Below are positions 50,382-58,976 of a stretch of DNA of 64,000 nucleotides, in pieces. Origin of the DNA: an uncultured Poribacteria bacterium (GTDB lineage: Bacteria; Poribacteria; WGA-4E; WGA-3G). The stretch is taken from the NCBI GenBank assembly GCA_951828385.1, contig OX639973.1, positions 1,054,001 through 1,118,000 on the forward strand, in the 5' to 3' direction. Positions within the stretch are counted from its first letter, which is position 1, and the number at the start of each line of letters is the position of its first letter. The translations under genes were made by a program, and so were the position numbers. The notes under the pieces were generated by a model that was not told where the DNA came from, did no database searches, and saw only the letters and a list, made by a program, of their open reading frames with translations.

Positions 50382-52031
50382 CTAATTCTCCATAGCCCAC
50401 ACATAGAATGGAACGAATTTCGCAAGTACCTCAAGCGGTATCTCTTCCGTTGATAGGACTATTTCAAACAATACTTCATTACCTTCCACCGAAATCCACG
50501 CGAGCAATGGCGCGATTTCTTCAGCACTGACAAACACCTTGTCAGGAAGTGGTACCCCGTCCCCAGTCGCCTCTAAAACTCGCGCTAAATTCAGTTGTGC
50601 AAACGCGACAGGGGCCTTCGGCACCTGTTTTAAATAAGACAGTTTCTTGTTTTCCTTAATCACGTCAACAAGCGCACACACCTGCTCTTCGGAGAATCCC
50701 ATAAGAAACAGGTCACTTAGTTTGCTATAATAGATACTTGATGCAAATCCTGATACCGTAGTCCCGTTGTAATCGGTTTGCGTCATAGAAGCATTTTGCA
50801 GGTTAGACAGACTATTACCGATTTGGTTCCATTTCATCTGATGACTTGGGCTAAAAATAATAGCACCGCTCGTCTCCACACCACCTGCGTCAAGTACAAA
50901 TGTGCCATCAAATTCAAGATTAATATTATCTACCGCTTGAGGATCAAAGTTGGTAAAATCAGGAACCGACAAAGCAAGTTCGCCTGTTAATCCCGTCATA
51001 ACATCTTCTTCCAGATTGAGGTTCAGCATTCCCTCCAAAAAAGAGATTGCCGCGTAAGTCTCACCCGTTGCGTTTTTCTCCATCTCCGTGCGAACAAGTT
51101 CCCACACACTTTCCAAAATGTTGGGTGCGATAGCCACAAACAGATCGTCCTGAGCAGATAATGCCTTTGGCGTTTTGAGTGCTACGCCTTTTTTTAAAAA
51201 CAGACCGATTTCATTTTCTGGAAGGTCTGGATTAAATTGGACAGCTGCTTGAAAGAACGGCTCGGTTTCAAGCAGATTGAGCCGTGCAAAAAACGATTGA
51301 AAAATAGCGAAACGCTGCCGGTTTGTCTCATCAAGATTCCCTATCAGAGGCAATATGGACGGTATATCAGCGAACACGCTGGCGACTCCTGAACCCAACG
51401 CCTTTGATGCCTTCGTAAATGCTAAGTTCTCTCGGATAGATGGCGCGTCTTTCCGATAGGTATCCATCACTGTTTCAAAAGCCCCTTCACCTGCGCCAAG
51501 CACGAGGAACTCATCTACAAACCCATATTTAGCAATATTCTGCGGCATTTCCATGGCGTTATAGTGAACCCGCTGGTAGACCCCGGCATCCACGCGTAAG
51601 GTGCCGCCACCAGACATGCCTATTAACCCCTCAACCACTTTTGTCAAACGTTGGAGTTCACTGAGGTTACCCCCCGAATGGATGACGAGTCCGATCTGCT
51701 GAGCGTCCGTTTCATCTAACCATATCGCCAAAGCGGTTCGGTAACCCACAGTCTCAATGACACCCATCAGGTCTGTACTCAGGATACCTTGTGCCATCAA
51801 GATTCCTTGTTGCATCTCCTGCCAATCCGCGACAGCCTCTGGTAATAGCGCAAGTGCCTTTTCCCAATTTTCCGAGACCTCAATTTCGCCGTAGACTTCA
51901 TCAATATCTTGGAGCTGCAGATAGAAAATACTCTCCTTGGGCATGAAATCCGCAACCTTCGCTGCATTCGCGGAAAAAACGATGCCAACGAAAAGAAAAA
52001 ATAAGATTGTTACTTTGAATTTGCTTTTCAT
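50382..52031 (-). CDS. Exported DUF3352-like protein
   Basis: 549 residues from the ATG at 52031, which places the signal peptide (MKSKFKVTILFFLFVGIVFSANA) at the N-terminus; the longer frame from 52103 would prepend a basic, low-complexity tail. The mature part begins KVADFMPKESIFYLQLQDID and contains alternating beta strands with a late SSIYYSKLSDLFLMGFSEEQV. The pattern resembles the DUF3352 family of unknown function, found in cyanobacteria and Poribacteria-type genomes. There is no catalytic motif. The SSS symporter gene lies immediately upstream on the same strand. Confidence 0.68.
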   Translation of the reverse strand: MKSKFKVTILFFLFVGIVFSANAAKVADFMPKESIFYLQLQDIDEVYGEIEVSENWEKALALLPEAVADWQEMQQGILMAQGILSTDLMGVIETVGYRTALAIWLDETDAQQIGLVIHSGGNLSELQRLTKVVEGLIGMSGGGTLRVDAGVYQRVHYNAMEMPQNIAKYGFVDEFLVLGAGEGAFETVMDTYRKDAPSIRENLAFTKASKALGSGVASVFADIPSILPLIGNLDETNRQRFAIFQSFFARLNLLETEPFFQAAVQFNPDLPENEIGLFLKKGVALKTPKALSAQDDLFVAIAPNILESVWELVRTEMEKNATGETYAAISFLEGMLNLNLEEDVMTGLTGELALSVPDFTNFDPQAVDNINLEFDGTFVLDAGGVETSGAIIFSPSHQMKWNQIGNSLSNLQNASMTQTDYNGTTVSGFASSIYYSKLSDLFLMGFSEEQVCALVDVIKENKKLSYLKQVPKAPVAFAQLNLARVLEATGDGVPLPDKVFVSAEEIAPLLAWISVEGNEVLFEIVLSTEEIPLEVLAKFVPFYVWAMEN

Positions 52032-52125
52032 CAAATTCTTCGGTGTGGAAACCCTGTTTTTAGGCAGGGGAGGAAACACCGCTCCTTTCTTTTTTTTTGA
52101 CAAAAGTTGTCAAGAATGTATTTGG

Positions 52126-53823
52126 CTACGGAACCCGAATATCCTCAACAAGTGCTTGTACGTCATCAGGTGGCGGCGGTGTCAAAGCGGATACACTAAT
52201 AGAAACAATGAAATTTAGCACCATGCCGACAGTGCCGATTCCTTCAGGCGAAATACCCCACAACCAGTTTTTTGATGTGTCGAGATCCGGGTTAATAAAT
52301 TTGAAATAGATAATATATGCGGCAGTAAAAGTGATACCGACAATCATACCGCTGACTGCGCCGGCTTTGTTCATCCGTTTAGAGAAGATTCCCATGACGA
52401 TCGCGGGGAAAAACGAACTCGCCGCGAGCCCGAAGGCGAATGCGACAACTTCGCCTACAAATCCGGGTGGATGAATACCAAAATACCCAGCGATACAGAC
52501 AGCGACACCTGCTGCAATACGCGCAGCCAGTAACTCCTGTTTCTCTGACAATCCGGGTGCAAGGCTACCCTTGAGTAAGTCATGCGCGATTGCCGTGGAA
52601 ATCACTAATAGCAAACCCGCAGCTGTTGACAATGCAGCAGCCAATCCGCCAGCTGCGACTAATCCGACAACCCAATTCGGAAGTTTCGCAATCTCAGGAT
52701 TCGCCAATACCATGATGTCCGGATCAATTGCGAGTTCATTCTCAATATCAGATTTCGGGCCTCGGTACTGTATTCTGCCATCGCTATTCAAATCGTCGAA
52801 CGCAATCAGCCCTGTCGCCTCCCAATTCTTAAACCACTCCGGCACATCCTCATACCTAACATCTGTTAACCCACCATTCTGTTCATACCTGACAGTTTTG
52901 AGGAGATTGGTTCGGGCAAACACAGCGACTGCCGGTGCAGTGGTATAAAGAATAGCGATGAACAGGAGTGCCCATCCAGCGGAAATTCGTGCCTCGGAAA
53001 CTTTTCGTACGGTATAGAATCGGATAATTACGTGCGGCAGTCCTGCTGTTCCTAACATCAATGCTGCCGTGATGAAAAAGACATCAATAGTGCTTTTACT
53101 GCCATCCGTATATAAGTTAAATCCGAGTTCCTCGCTCAAGCCGTTAAGTCGATCCAGCAGATATAGCCCTGAGCCGTCCGCCACTTTTCCCATCAATCCA
53201 AGTTGAGGGATAGCGTTGCCTGTAATCAGGATAGAAATGAAAATAGCAGGCACGAGAAACGCGAAAATCAGCACGCAGTATTGCGCAACCTGTGTGTACG
53301 TAATGCCTTTCATACCCCCCAGCACGGCATAAAAGAACACAATTCCCATACCGATCAGTACACCGATTTCAACACTAACACTCAGAAACCGGGAAAACAC
53401 AATACCGACACCGCGCATCTGTCCCGCTACGTAGGTAAACGACACAAAAATCGCACACACCACAGCGACAATTCGAGCCAATTGTGAGTAATACCGATCG
53501 CCTACGAAATCGGGGACAGTATACTTACCGAATTTGCGGAGATAGGGTGCCAATAACAGTGCCAGCAGCACGTAGCCACCCGTCCATCCGAGTAGATAAA
53601 CGGAGCCGTCGCGCCCCATAAACGAGATAAGTCCTGCCATTGAGATGAAAGAGGCGGCACTCATCCAATCCGCTGCTGTCGCCATACCGTTGACCACTGG
53701 ATGCACGTTGCTGCCTGCAACATAGAAGTCCCCTGTAGAACGTGCTTTCGACCAAATCGCAACACCTATATATAATGCGAAGGAGAGTGCCACCATCACA
53801 AATGTCCATGCTTGTACGCTCAT
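52126..53823 (-). CDS. Sodium:solute symporter (SSS family, VC_2705/TIGR03648-like)
   Basis: 565 residues, started at the ATG at 53823 that overlaps the DUF4212 stop codon in an ATGA configuration. About 13 transmembrane helices of the LeuT-fold SSS family, with the motif STGDFYVAGSNVHPVVNGMATAADWMSAAS near the start and GGMKGITYTQVAQYCVL in the middle. An insert of about 80 residues in the middle (between VRYEQNGGLTDVRYEDVPEWF and LAIDPDIMVLANPEI) is longer than in typical acetate or proline carriers. Substrate is probably a monocarboxylate, known for this subfamily with a DUF4212 partner. Confidence 0.9.
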   Translation of the reverse strand: MSVQAWTFVMVALSFALYIGVAIWSKARSTGDFYVAGSNVHPVVNGMATAADWMSAASFISMAGLISFMGRDGSVYLLGWTGGYVLLALLLAPYLRKFGKYTVPDFVGDRYYSQLARIVAVVCAIFVSFTYVAGQMRGVGIVFSRFLSVSVEIGVLIGMGIVFFYAVLGGMKGITYTQVAQYCVLIFAFLVPAIFISILITGNAIPQLGLMGKVADGSGLYLLDRLNGLSEELGFNLYTDGSKSTIDVFFITAALMLGTAGLPHVIIRFYTVRKVSEARISAGWALLFIAILYTTAPAVAVFARTNLLKTVRYEQNGGLTDVRYEDVPEWFKNWEATGLIAFDDLNSDGRIQYRGPKSDIENELAIDPDIMVLANPEIAKLPNWVVGLVAAGGLAAALSTAAGLLLVISTAIAHDLLKGSLAPGLSEKQELLAARIAAGVAVCIAGYFGIHPPGFVGEVVAFAFGLAASSFFPAIVMGIFSKRMNKAGAVSGMIVGITFTAAYIIYFKFINPDLDTSKNWLWGISPEGIGTVGMVLNFIVSISVSALTPPPPDDVQALVEDIRVP

Positions 53824-54101
53824 GATTGTTCTGTCTCCCCCGCATCTTCGTGTTGCGCATATTTCTTCTCCAAACGGTTCATCAACCATGCATAGACAAA
53901 GATAAGTTCAACGAAAATCCAGATGGATGCCTGTTGTGCAAAATAGAAACCGAGTCGGTATCCCCAGAATCGAATCTTGTCGAGTTGTTCCACGAATACA
54001 ATTGAGCAGAGATACGAGGTGACGAACCAGATGCTTAATAAGATAGCGAGGTATTGCAGGTTCTTTCGCCAATACGCCTTATTCTTTTCCGATGTTTCCA
54101 T
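53820..54101 (-). CDS. DUF4212 small subunit of the sodium:solute symporter
   Basis: 93 residues from the ATG at 54101, preceded by AGGAGG. Two hydrophobic helices (about 20-40 and 55-75) and KNKAYWRKNLQYLAILLSIWF at the start, matching the TIGR03647/DUF4212 family. It is always encoded just before an SSS symporter of the VC_2705 type, as here. The 4-base overlap indicates translational coupling. Confidence 0.92.
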   Translation of the reverse strand: METSEKNKAYWRKNLQYLAILLSIWFVTSYLCSIVFVEQLDKIRFWGYRLGFYFAQQASIWIFVELIFVYAWLMNRLEKKYAQHEDAGETEQS

Positions 54102-54197
54102 AAATTGTCCTCCTTGGAGCAACCGAGATCACAGATTATTTGCATAGATCGTTCTATTCTTGGCAAGTGAGGATCATCAGTTTCAGACTTTTATTTT

Positions 54198-54340
54198 TTA
54201 GTGAATCCTAAAAATAAGTAGACATCTTTGTAGCATAAACTTCCTTTGTAGCATAAACTTCCAGTTTGTGCCAGTCTGAGTGCCTGTTATAGGCATTCAG
54301 ACTGTTTGAGAATGCCCAATTAATTATAGGTTTTACTATA
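54198..54340. repeat. MITE-like element, copy A
   Basis: 143 bp with imperfect ~28 bp terminal inverted repeats (TAGTGAATCCTAAAAATAAG at one end, and TAGTAAAACCTATAATTAAT read inward from the other). A central hairpin is CAGTCTGAATGCC/GGCATTCAGACTG-like. A TTTGTAGCATAAACTTCC unit occurs twice. The right end supplies the stop codon (TAG, 54336-54338) of the AAA-ATPase gene. It is the reverse complement of copy B at 58646-58804. Confidence 0.8.
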
Positions 54341-55952
54341 ATGAAGGTTGTTCTTGCATGACAGGAATCACGTAACTCCGAATTGTTACGTCATCTAATT
54401 CTTCTGTCTCTACTCTGGGTTCTGGGTTTCTCCGATGATCGAAAACAACATAGTATCCCTGCCCAGCCCCTTCTAATTTAAGATATGCAGCAAGTTGCCT
54501 TTTACCCGCCTGATAACGGATGTCCCCGCGCCAAATCTTTGTCTCAACAATGTACTTTTCTCTCTCGTGCGTGATAAGGAGATCCATCCTGCCACGTCCT
54601 GTTTCGGTTTCAAAAGACAAGGTGCCACCCACGCTCCGAGCAAAGAGGTCCAGATAAGTAAGGAGGAGATGTCGTCCCACGGATTCTTGCGGTGTATCCG
54701 GCACCTGTAGGATTTTGAAGCCAGCGCGTGCGATGAAGTCTCGGAAGTTATCAAGCAGCCGTTCCATGTCTATCTGTCCTGCGGCGGTAAGGTACCCTTG
54801 AAAACCGTCTATATTGTCTTCGTGGAAGTATTGCTGCTCAAGCCCGTTTATCGTTGGCTTGAATGCCTGCATGATGCAATAGAGATAAATCGGATTGGCA
54901 ATTTGACACATGCCGTCCGCGTCTTCCGTGATGACGCCGTACGTCGCGAGTTCATCAAGATGCTCATCACGCAGATTGAAATCCAGCCCTTCTTCATAGG
55001 ACATGATGTTCATCAGAAGCCTTTCAAAACGCCTATCCCTGCGGATATTGGTTGTGAGGTGTTGAATGTTGACGTTCCGTCCGCGCACAAGTTGGCGATG
55101 TGCCTTTAAAAAGTGTGGCATCGTAATCGGCTCGGTTTTCGGAATCTCCAACTCCGTCGTCAGAACCTGCGCGAGGCGGTTGACGAGTACAGGTTGTCCC
55201 GCAGTCTCCTTATGAATGGATTCAATGACCTCAGTCGCGAAGCCTTGACCGACTTCATCGGTATACTGCGAAAGCAATTCCTGCACCTGTTTGAGTGTAA
55301 AATTCGGCAAACGAAATTCGTCTTGGATATTGAACGGCGAGACAGACCGGTCGTAGTCAAGCTGCGCAATGCTTTTGACCCCTACGATGCCTACGCTGTG
55401 CGGACATTGCAGCTCATCAGAGAGGTAAATCTGGCGGAGTGAATACAAAAAATCGCTCACGACAGTTCGCGGGATGCCATCAAACTCATCAATAAGAAGT
55501 ACAACCTGCGTGGCAGCAGGCACTTGATTGCGAAAATCGTTGTCCAGAAAACTTTTAAGATTGTCAAAGAATGCTTCCATCGAAAAATGATCGGTTAGCG
55601 TTGTGTTCTCCAAAAATTGTGTCAATGCTTCAGAAGGCACCTCGCCTCGTTTTTGAAACACGCTCTCAATTTGCCTGTTAATCTGGTAATAGAGTTGTTC
55701 ATAAAAAGTGACAGGTGCGGCGTTGCGCATCGTTTGGAAATCTAATTGAATCGGAAAATAGGTCGGGTCTTCCGCGACGAGTGCTTCAAGTGCTAATCGG
55801 AAGAAGGTGGTTTTCCCCGTTTGGCGCGGCGCGAAGAGGACGATGTACTTGCCATTTTTGACGCGGCGGATGAAATCGGCAATCTCCTCGGTGCGTGGAA
55901 CAATATAGTGATGCTCAGGGCGGACGCGCCCCTCGGTGCCAAAACTTCTCAT
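54336..55952 (-). CDS. AAA-like ATPase fused to a PD-(D/E)xK nuclease-like domain
   Basis: 538 residues from the ATG at 55952 with AGGAGG upstream (an ATG at 55979 is less well placed). N-terminal NTPase: Walker A APRQTGKTT (41-49) and Walker B VVLLIDEFDGI, followed by helical DNA-binding-type segments (PNFTLKQVQELLSQYT). The C-terminal ~110 residues show GRMDLLITHEREKYIVETKIWRG, the D-x(n)-ExK signature of PD-(D/E)xK nucleases. It matches the AAA_35/DUF1703-type architecture, widespread in environmental bacteria with unknown role, possibly in defence or mobile DNA control. The final codon and stop coincide with the MITE end. Confidence 0.82.
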   Translation of the reverse strand: MRSFGTEGRVRPEHHYIVPRTEEIADFIRRVKNGKYIVLFAPRQTGKTTFFRLALEALVAEDPTYFPIQLDFQTMRNAAPVTFYEQLYYQINRQIESVFQKRGEVPSEALTQFLENTTLTDHFSMEAFFDNLKSFLDNDFRNQVPAATQVVLLIDEFDGIPRTVVSDFLYSLRQIYLSDELQCPHSVGIVGVKSIAQLDYDRSVSPFNIQDEFRLPNFTLKQVQELLSQYTDEVGQGFATEVIESIHKETAGQPVLVNRLAQVLTTELEIPKTEPITMPHFLKAHRQLVRGRNVNIQHLTTNIRRDRRFERLLMNIMSYEEGLDFNLRDEHLDELATYGVITEDADGMCQIANPIYLYCIMQAFKPTINGLEQQYFHEDNIDGFQGYLTAAGQIDMERLLDNFRDFIARAGFKILQVPDTPQESVGRHLLLTYLDLFARSVGGTLSFETETGRGRMDLLITHEREKYIVETKIWRGDIRYQAGKRQLAAYLKLEGAGQGYYVVFDHRRNPEPRVETEELDDVTIRSYVIPVMQEQPSL

Positions 55953-56041
55953 TGTCACCTCCTCAAAAGTCCTCAGCAATTTATCCTATCACATCGCTCC
56001 CTGAAAATCCACTGTTAATTTTTAAATACAGCAAAAGGTGG

Positions 56042-56632
56042 CTATCCATAATTGTCTGGAAACATCAACCGCTCGACATGTTCAATCAGAATGTGTAACA
56101 CTTTGATATGGATTTCCTGTATGCGGTCTGCGGTGTTGCCGGGTGCAATCAGATAAACATCGCAGTATTGCTTAAGGTTCCCACCATCACCACCGAGCAA
56201 CCCAAACACCTGTATCCCGTGCGATTTCGCCACCTCCGCTGCACGTACAACATTTTCAGAATTTCCGCTGGTTGAGAGTGCTACGAGTAGGTCACCCGGG
56301 TGTCCGAGTGCCGATAGCGGACGCGCGAAGACCTCTGCGAAGCCGAAATCGTTCGCAGTGCAAGTAATATGCCCGGCATCACTAAGCGCAATTGCTGGCA
56401 GCGGTCTCCGATCCGCCCGGAATTTTCCGGTGCATTCTTCGGCAAAATGGACGGCATCGCACAAACTGCCGCCGTTTCCACACGTGAAGATCCTGTCTTG
56501 CCGTTCAAACACGTCTCGCATCATCTCTGCTGTTTCCGCGATGGTTGCGATATTTTCAGGATTTCGGATAAACCGATTGAGTATGTCCTGCGCCTCTAAC
56601 AACGCATCGCGAATGCTATGCAAAATGTCCAT
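56042..56632 (-). CDS. gmhA: Phosphoheptose isomerase (SIS domain)
   Basis: 196 residues, normal length for GmhA, which converts sedoheptulose 7-phosphate to D-glycero-D-manno-heptose 7-phosphate, the first step of ADP-heptose synthesis for lipopolysaccharide. Signatures: FTCGNGGSLCDAVHFAEECTGKF, LLVALSTSGNSENVVRAAEVAK and LLGGDGG, and the zinc/catalytic Glu/His segment IQEIHIKVLHILIEHVE. No other heptose genes are adjacent, so it stands alone here. The ribosome site is weak. Confidence 0.93.
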   Translation of the reverse strand: MDILHSIRDALLEAQDILNRFIRNPENIATIAETAEMMRDVFERQDRIFTCGNGGSLCDAVHFAEECTGKFRADRRPLPAIALSDAGHITCTANDFGFAEVFARPLSALGHPGDLLVALSTSGNSENVVRAAEVAKSHGIQVFGLLGGDGGNLKQYCDVYLIAPGNTADRIQEIHIKVLHILIEHVERLMFPDNYG

Positions 56633-56761
56633 TATATTTTTCTCTTTCTGAGCGTAAGCGTTTTAGTCTATTTCCAGATCGAAATGGAACGATCCGCCAT
56701 CGCCTCAGTCTGCTTTCAAATCCTTCTCCATTAACGAACAGCATCGTTTTCGTCAATATCG

Positions 56762-58561
56762 CTAAATTCGGAAGATTTCGCCTAATTTTCCGCCGAGTAC
56801 ACGTCCAGCCCCCAAGAGACACGCGATTAGGATTAACATCCCTACCACACCGAGTGCACTCGCCGTATATGCGCCGTGATCGGGACGCTGCGAAAGTGAC
56901 CAAATCGCTTTTGTTATTGGATAATACTTATCCTGCATCGCCAAGATTAAACTATCACTCACCTCTAACATCGAAAAAGAGAAGACGAGAATCGCACCAG
57001 CAAGGATATTCGCTACAACCAAGGGTAACGTTATCTTATACAAGGTTCGGATCGGTGTTGCTCCCATGTTTTGGGATGCTTCTTCATAAGATACACTTGT
57101 CTGTTGGAGTCCGGCGTAGATAGAGCGCAACATATACGGCAACCGCCGTACTGCATAACTAATAATCAAGAGAAAAGTCGGATTTTTCCGCGGGTCTATG
57201 ACGGAAACAAATCCTTCAGGGAAATATCGGAGCAAAAGCGTTGTGTCCGCAAAACTGCCCATATATCCAAACGCGATCGCCACCCCCGGTAACGCTAACG
57301 GCAACATGGCGATAGCATCCAACAGATTTTGGAACGGCAGACGTTTCCGAGTTAACAAATATGATACCACGATACCGACAAGGAGTGCCAACAATGTGCT
57401 GAAAACGCTATATTTCAGACTGTTAAGGATACTCGGCAGTGTATCGTCATGTGTGAACGTCTCAACATAATGTGCGAAGGTCCAGGATTGCGGCAGTACG
57501 CTCAATCGCCACTGGCTTGCATCCGGCGTTAAGGAGACAAGGATGACACTGATATGTGGTAATAGCGCGACAAACGTCAAGCTGCCGATAAAGAGGTAGA
57601 TGATGGTCCGCATCCCCCATTTAGCATCCGTTTCGCGTGAAGTCACGTGCCCCCTACCGAGCATCTCATAGTGCTTACTGCCTGTCCACCGCTTCGAGAC
57701 ATAAAAAGCCAATGCTGTTAGCACAATAATTAGGACGACCAGGGCGTATCCCATCGGATTAGTGTTCGCCTCGGTGACTTGGTTGAAGATTCGCACCGAA
57801 ATCACGTTGCGGTATTCAAAAATCAGCGGCGTGCCGAGATCCGTGAATGCCCAAATAAAGACGAGAATTGCCCCCGCAAAATAACCCGGCATCATCAACG
57901 GCACTGTTATTTGACGGAAGACTTGGAATCTTGATGCCCCCATATTCTCGGCGGCTTCCTCTAAACTCGGGTCAACGTTTGCGAGTGCAGCGACGATGTT
58001 AAGATACATGATCGGATACAAGTGCAATGTTGATAACATCACCACGCCCCAGAAGCCGCCAGCAAACCAATCAATGGTTTCAGCGATATCCATCAGATTG
58101 AGTTTGACGAGGAGCATGTTGACGCTTCCAAAATTACCGAAAAACTGCTTCATCCCAATCGCACCCACAAAGGGGGGCATAATCATCGGGATCAAGATAA
58201 CGGAGCGTAACATATTGCGTCCGGGATACCGGTAGCGCGTCAAGAAATATGCGAGTGGCAGACTGATGATGCTCGTCATTATTGTGACCATCACACCGAT
58301 ATTGAGACTGTTGACAACCAGTTCTCGGATATTCGGATCGGTCACCATCAGTTTGAAGTAGGCAAGCGTGAATTTATTGTCAATCCAGAACGCTTCTTTG
58401 AAAACATAGAGGAGCGGGTATATAAGGAAGACCCCAAAGAAGAGCGTCGTCAATCCGAGGACAAGTGTGATTGACGGCGTTAGGTCATATTTTCGCCTAA
58501 TTTTATCTATTAACGACAGATTTGTGTACGGGTTTTCTTCTGTCTTTTGCTGATTCAGCAT
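56762..58561 (-). CDS. FbpB-type iron(III) ABC transporter permease, double length
   Basis: 599 residues with two BPD_transp_1 halves and 12 predicted helices. Each half has an EAA-type loop for ATPase contact: EEAAENMGASRFQVFRQITVPLMM (first) and EEASQNMGATPIRTLYKITLPLVV (second). This is the AfuB/FbpB layout for ferric iron or related substrates such as phosphonate and polyamine. A ribosome site (GGAGA) precedes the ATG. The substrate-binding protein and ATPase are not nearby. Confidence 0.9.
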   Translation of the reverse strand: MLNQQKTEENPYTNLSLIDKIRRKYDLTPSITLVLGLTTLFFGVFLIYPLLYVFKEAFWIDNKFTLAYFKLMVTDPNIRELVVNSLNIGVMVTIMTSIISLPLAYFLTRYRYPGRNMLRSVILIPMIMPPFVGAIGMKQFFGNFGSVNMLLVKLNLMDIAETIDWFAGGFWGVVMLSTLHLYPIMYLNIVAALANVDPSLEEAAENMGASRFQVFRQITVPLMMPGYFAGAILVFIWAFTDLGTPLIFEYRNVISVRIFNQVTEANTNPMGYALVVLIIVLTALAFYVSKRWTGSKHYEMLGRGHVTSRETDAKWGMRTIIYLFIGSLTFVALLPHISVILVSLTPDASQWRLSVLPQSWTFAHYVETFTHDDTLPSILNSLKYSVFSTLLALLVGIVVSYLLTRKRLPFQNLLDAIAMLPLALPGVAIAFGYMGSFADTTLLLRYFPEGFVSVIDPRKNPTFLLIISYAVRRLPYMLRSIYAGLQQTSVSYEEASQNMGATPIRTLYKITLPLVVANILAGAILVFSFSMLEVSDSLILAMQDKYYPITKAIWSLSQRPDHGAYTASALGVVGMLILIACLLGAGRVLGGKLGEIFRI

Positions 58562-58645
58562 CGCTTTCTCCGACCTTCCACGTGCACGGAATGTTTACAT
58601 TCTACGTCTGTACTTTACAATAGTGTAAGTCTGTAGGCTACTGCT

Positions 58646-58804
58646 TATAGTAAAACCTATAGTTAATTGGGCACTCTCAAACAGTCTGAATACCTATAAC
58701 AGGCATTCAGACTGGCACAAACTGGAAGTTTATGCTACAAAGACTGGCACAAACTGGAAGTTTATGCTACAAAGATGTCCACTTATTTATGGGCTTCACT
58801 ATAA
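58646..58804. repeat. MITE-like element, copy B
   Basis: 159 bp, in opposite orientation to copy A. Ends TATAGTAAAACCTATAG and (inward from the other side) TATAGTGAAGCCCATAA. It contains two complete copies of a 32 bp unit (GACTGGCACAAACTGGAAGT and onwards); copy A has only one and a part. It lies between the ABC permease start and the VIT-vWA terminator. Confidence 0.8.
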
Positions 58805-58853
58805 CAATTATACTCTATAGACTGCCGAATTGCATATATTTTTTCGCTATAGA

Positions 58854-58906
58854 AAAAAAAGAGGTGTGATGGCATTCGGCAGTAAGCCGACTTACCATCA
58901 CACCTC
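58854..58906 (-). terminator. Rho-independent terminator of the VIT-vWA gene
   Basis: On the minus strand, a 12 bp stem GAGGTGTGATGG/CCATCACACCTC, with an additional inner hairpin, is followed by TTTTTTT. It lies 71 bases after the stop codon. Confidence 0.9.
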
Positions 58907-58976
58907 GGGTTGTGTATTTGGCTCATCTGACAAAGATTAATCCAGGGTATCCGGTCCTGGACTTTCCATTATCAAT

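Noticed and set aside
58690-58775. Tandem 32 bp units that could suggest a CRISPR array
   Set aside because: Only two units with no unique spacers, and the same unit occurs in the MITE copy at 54198.
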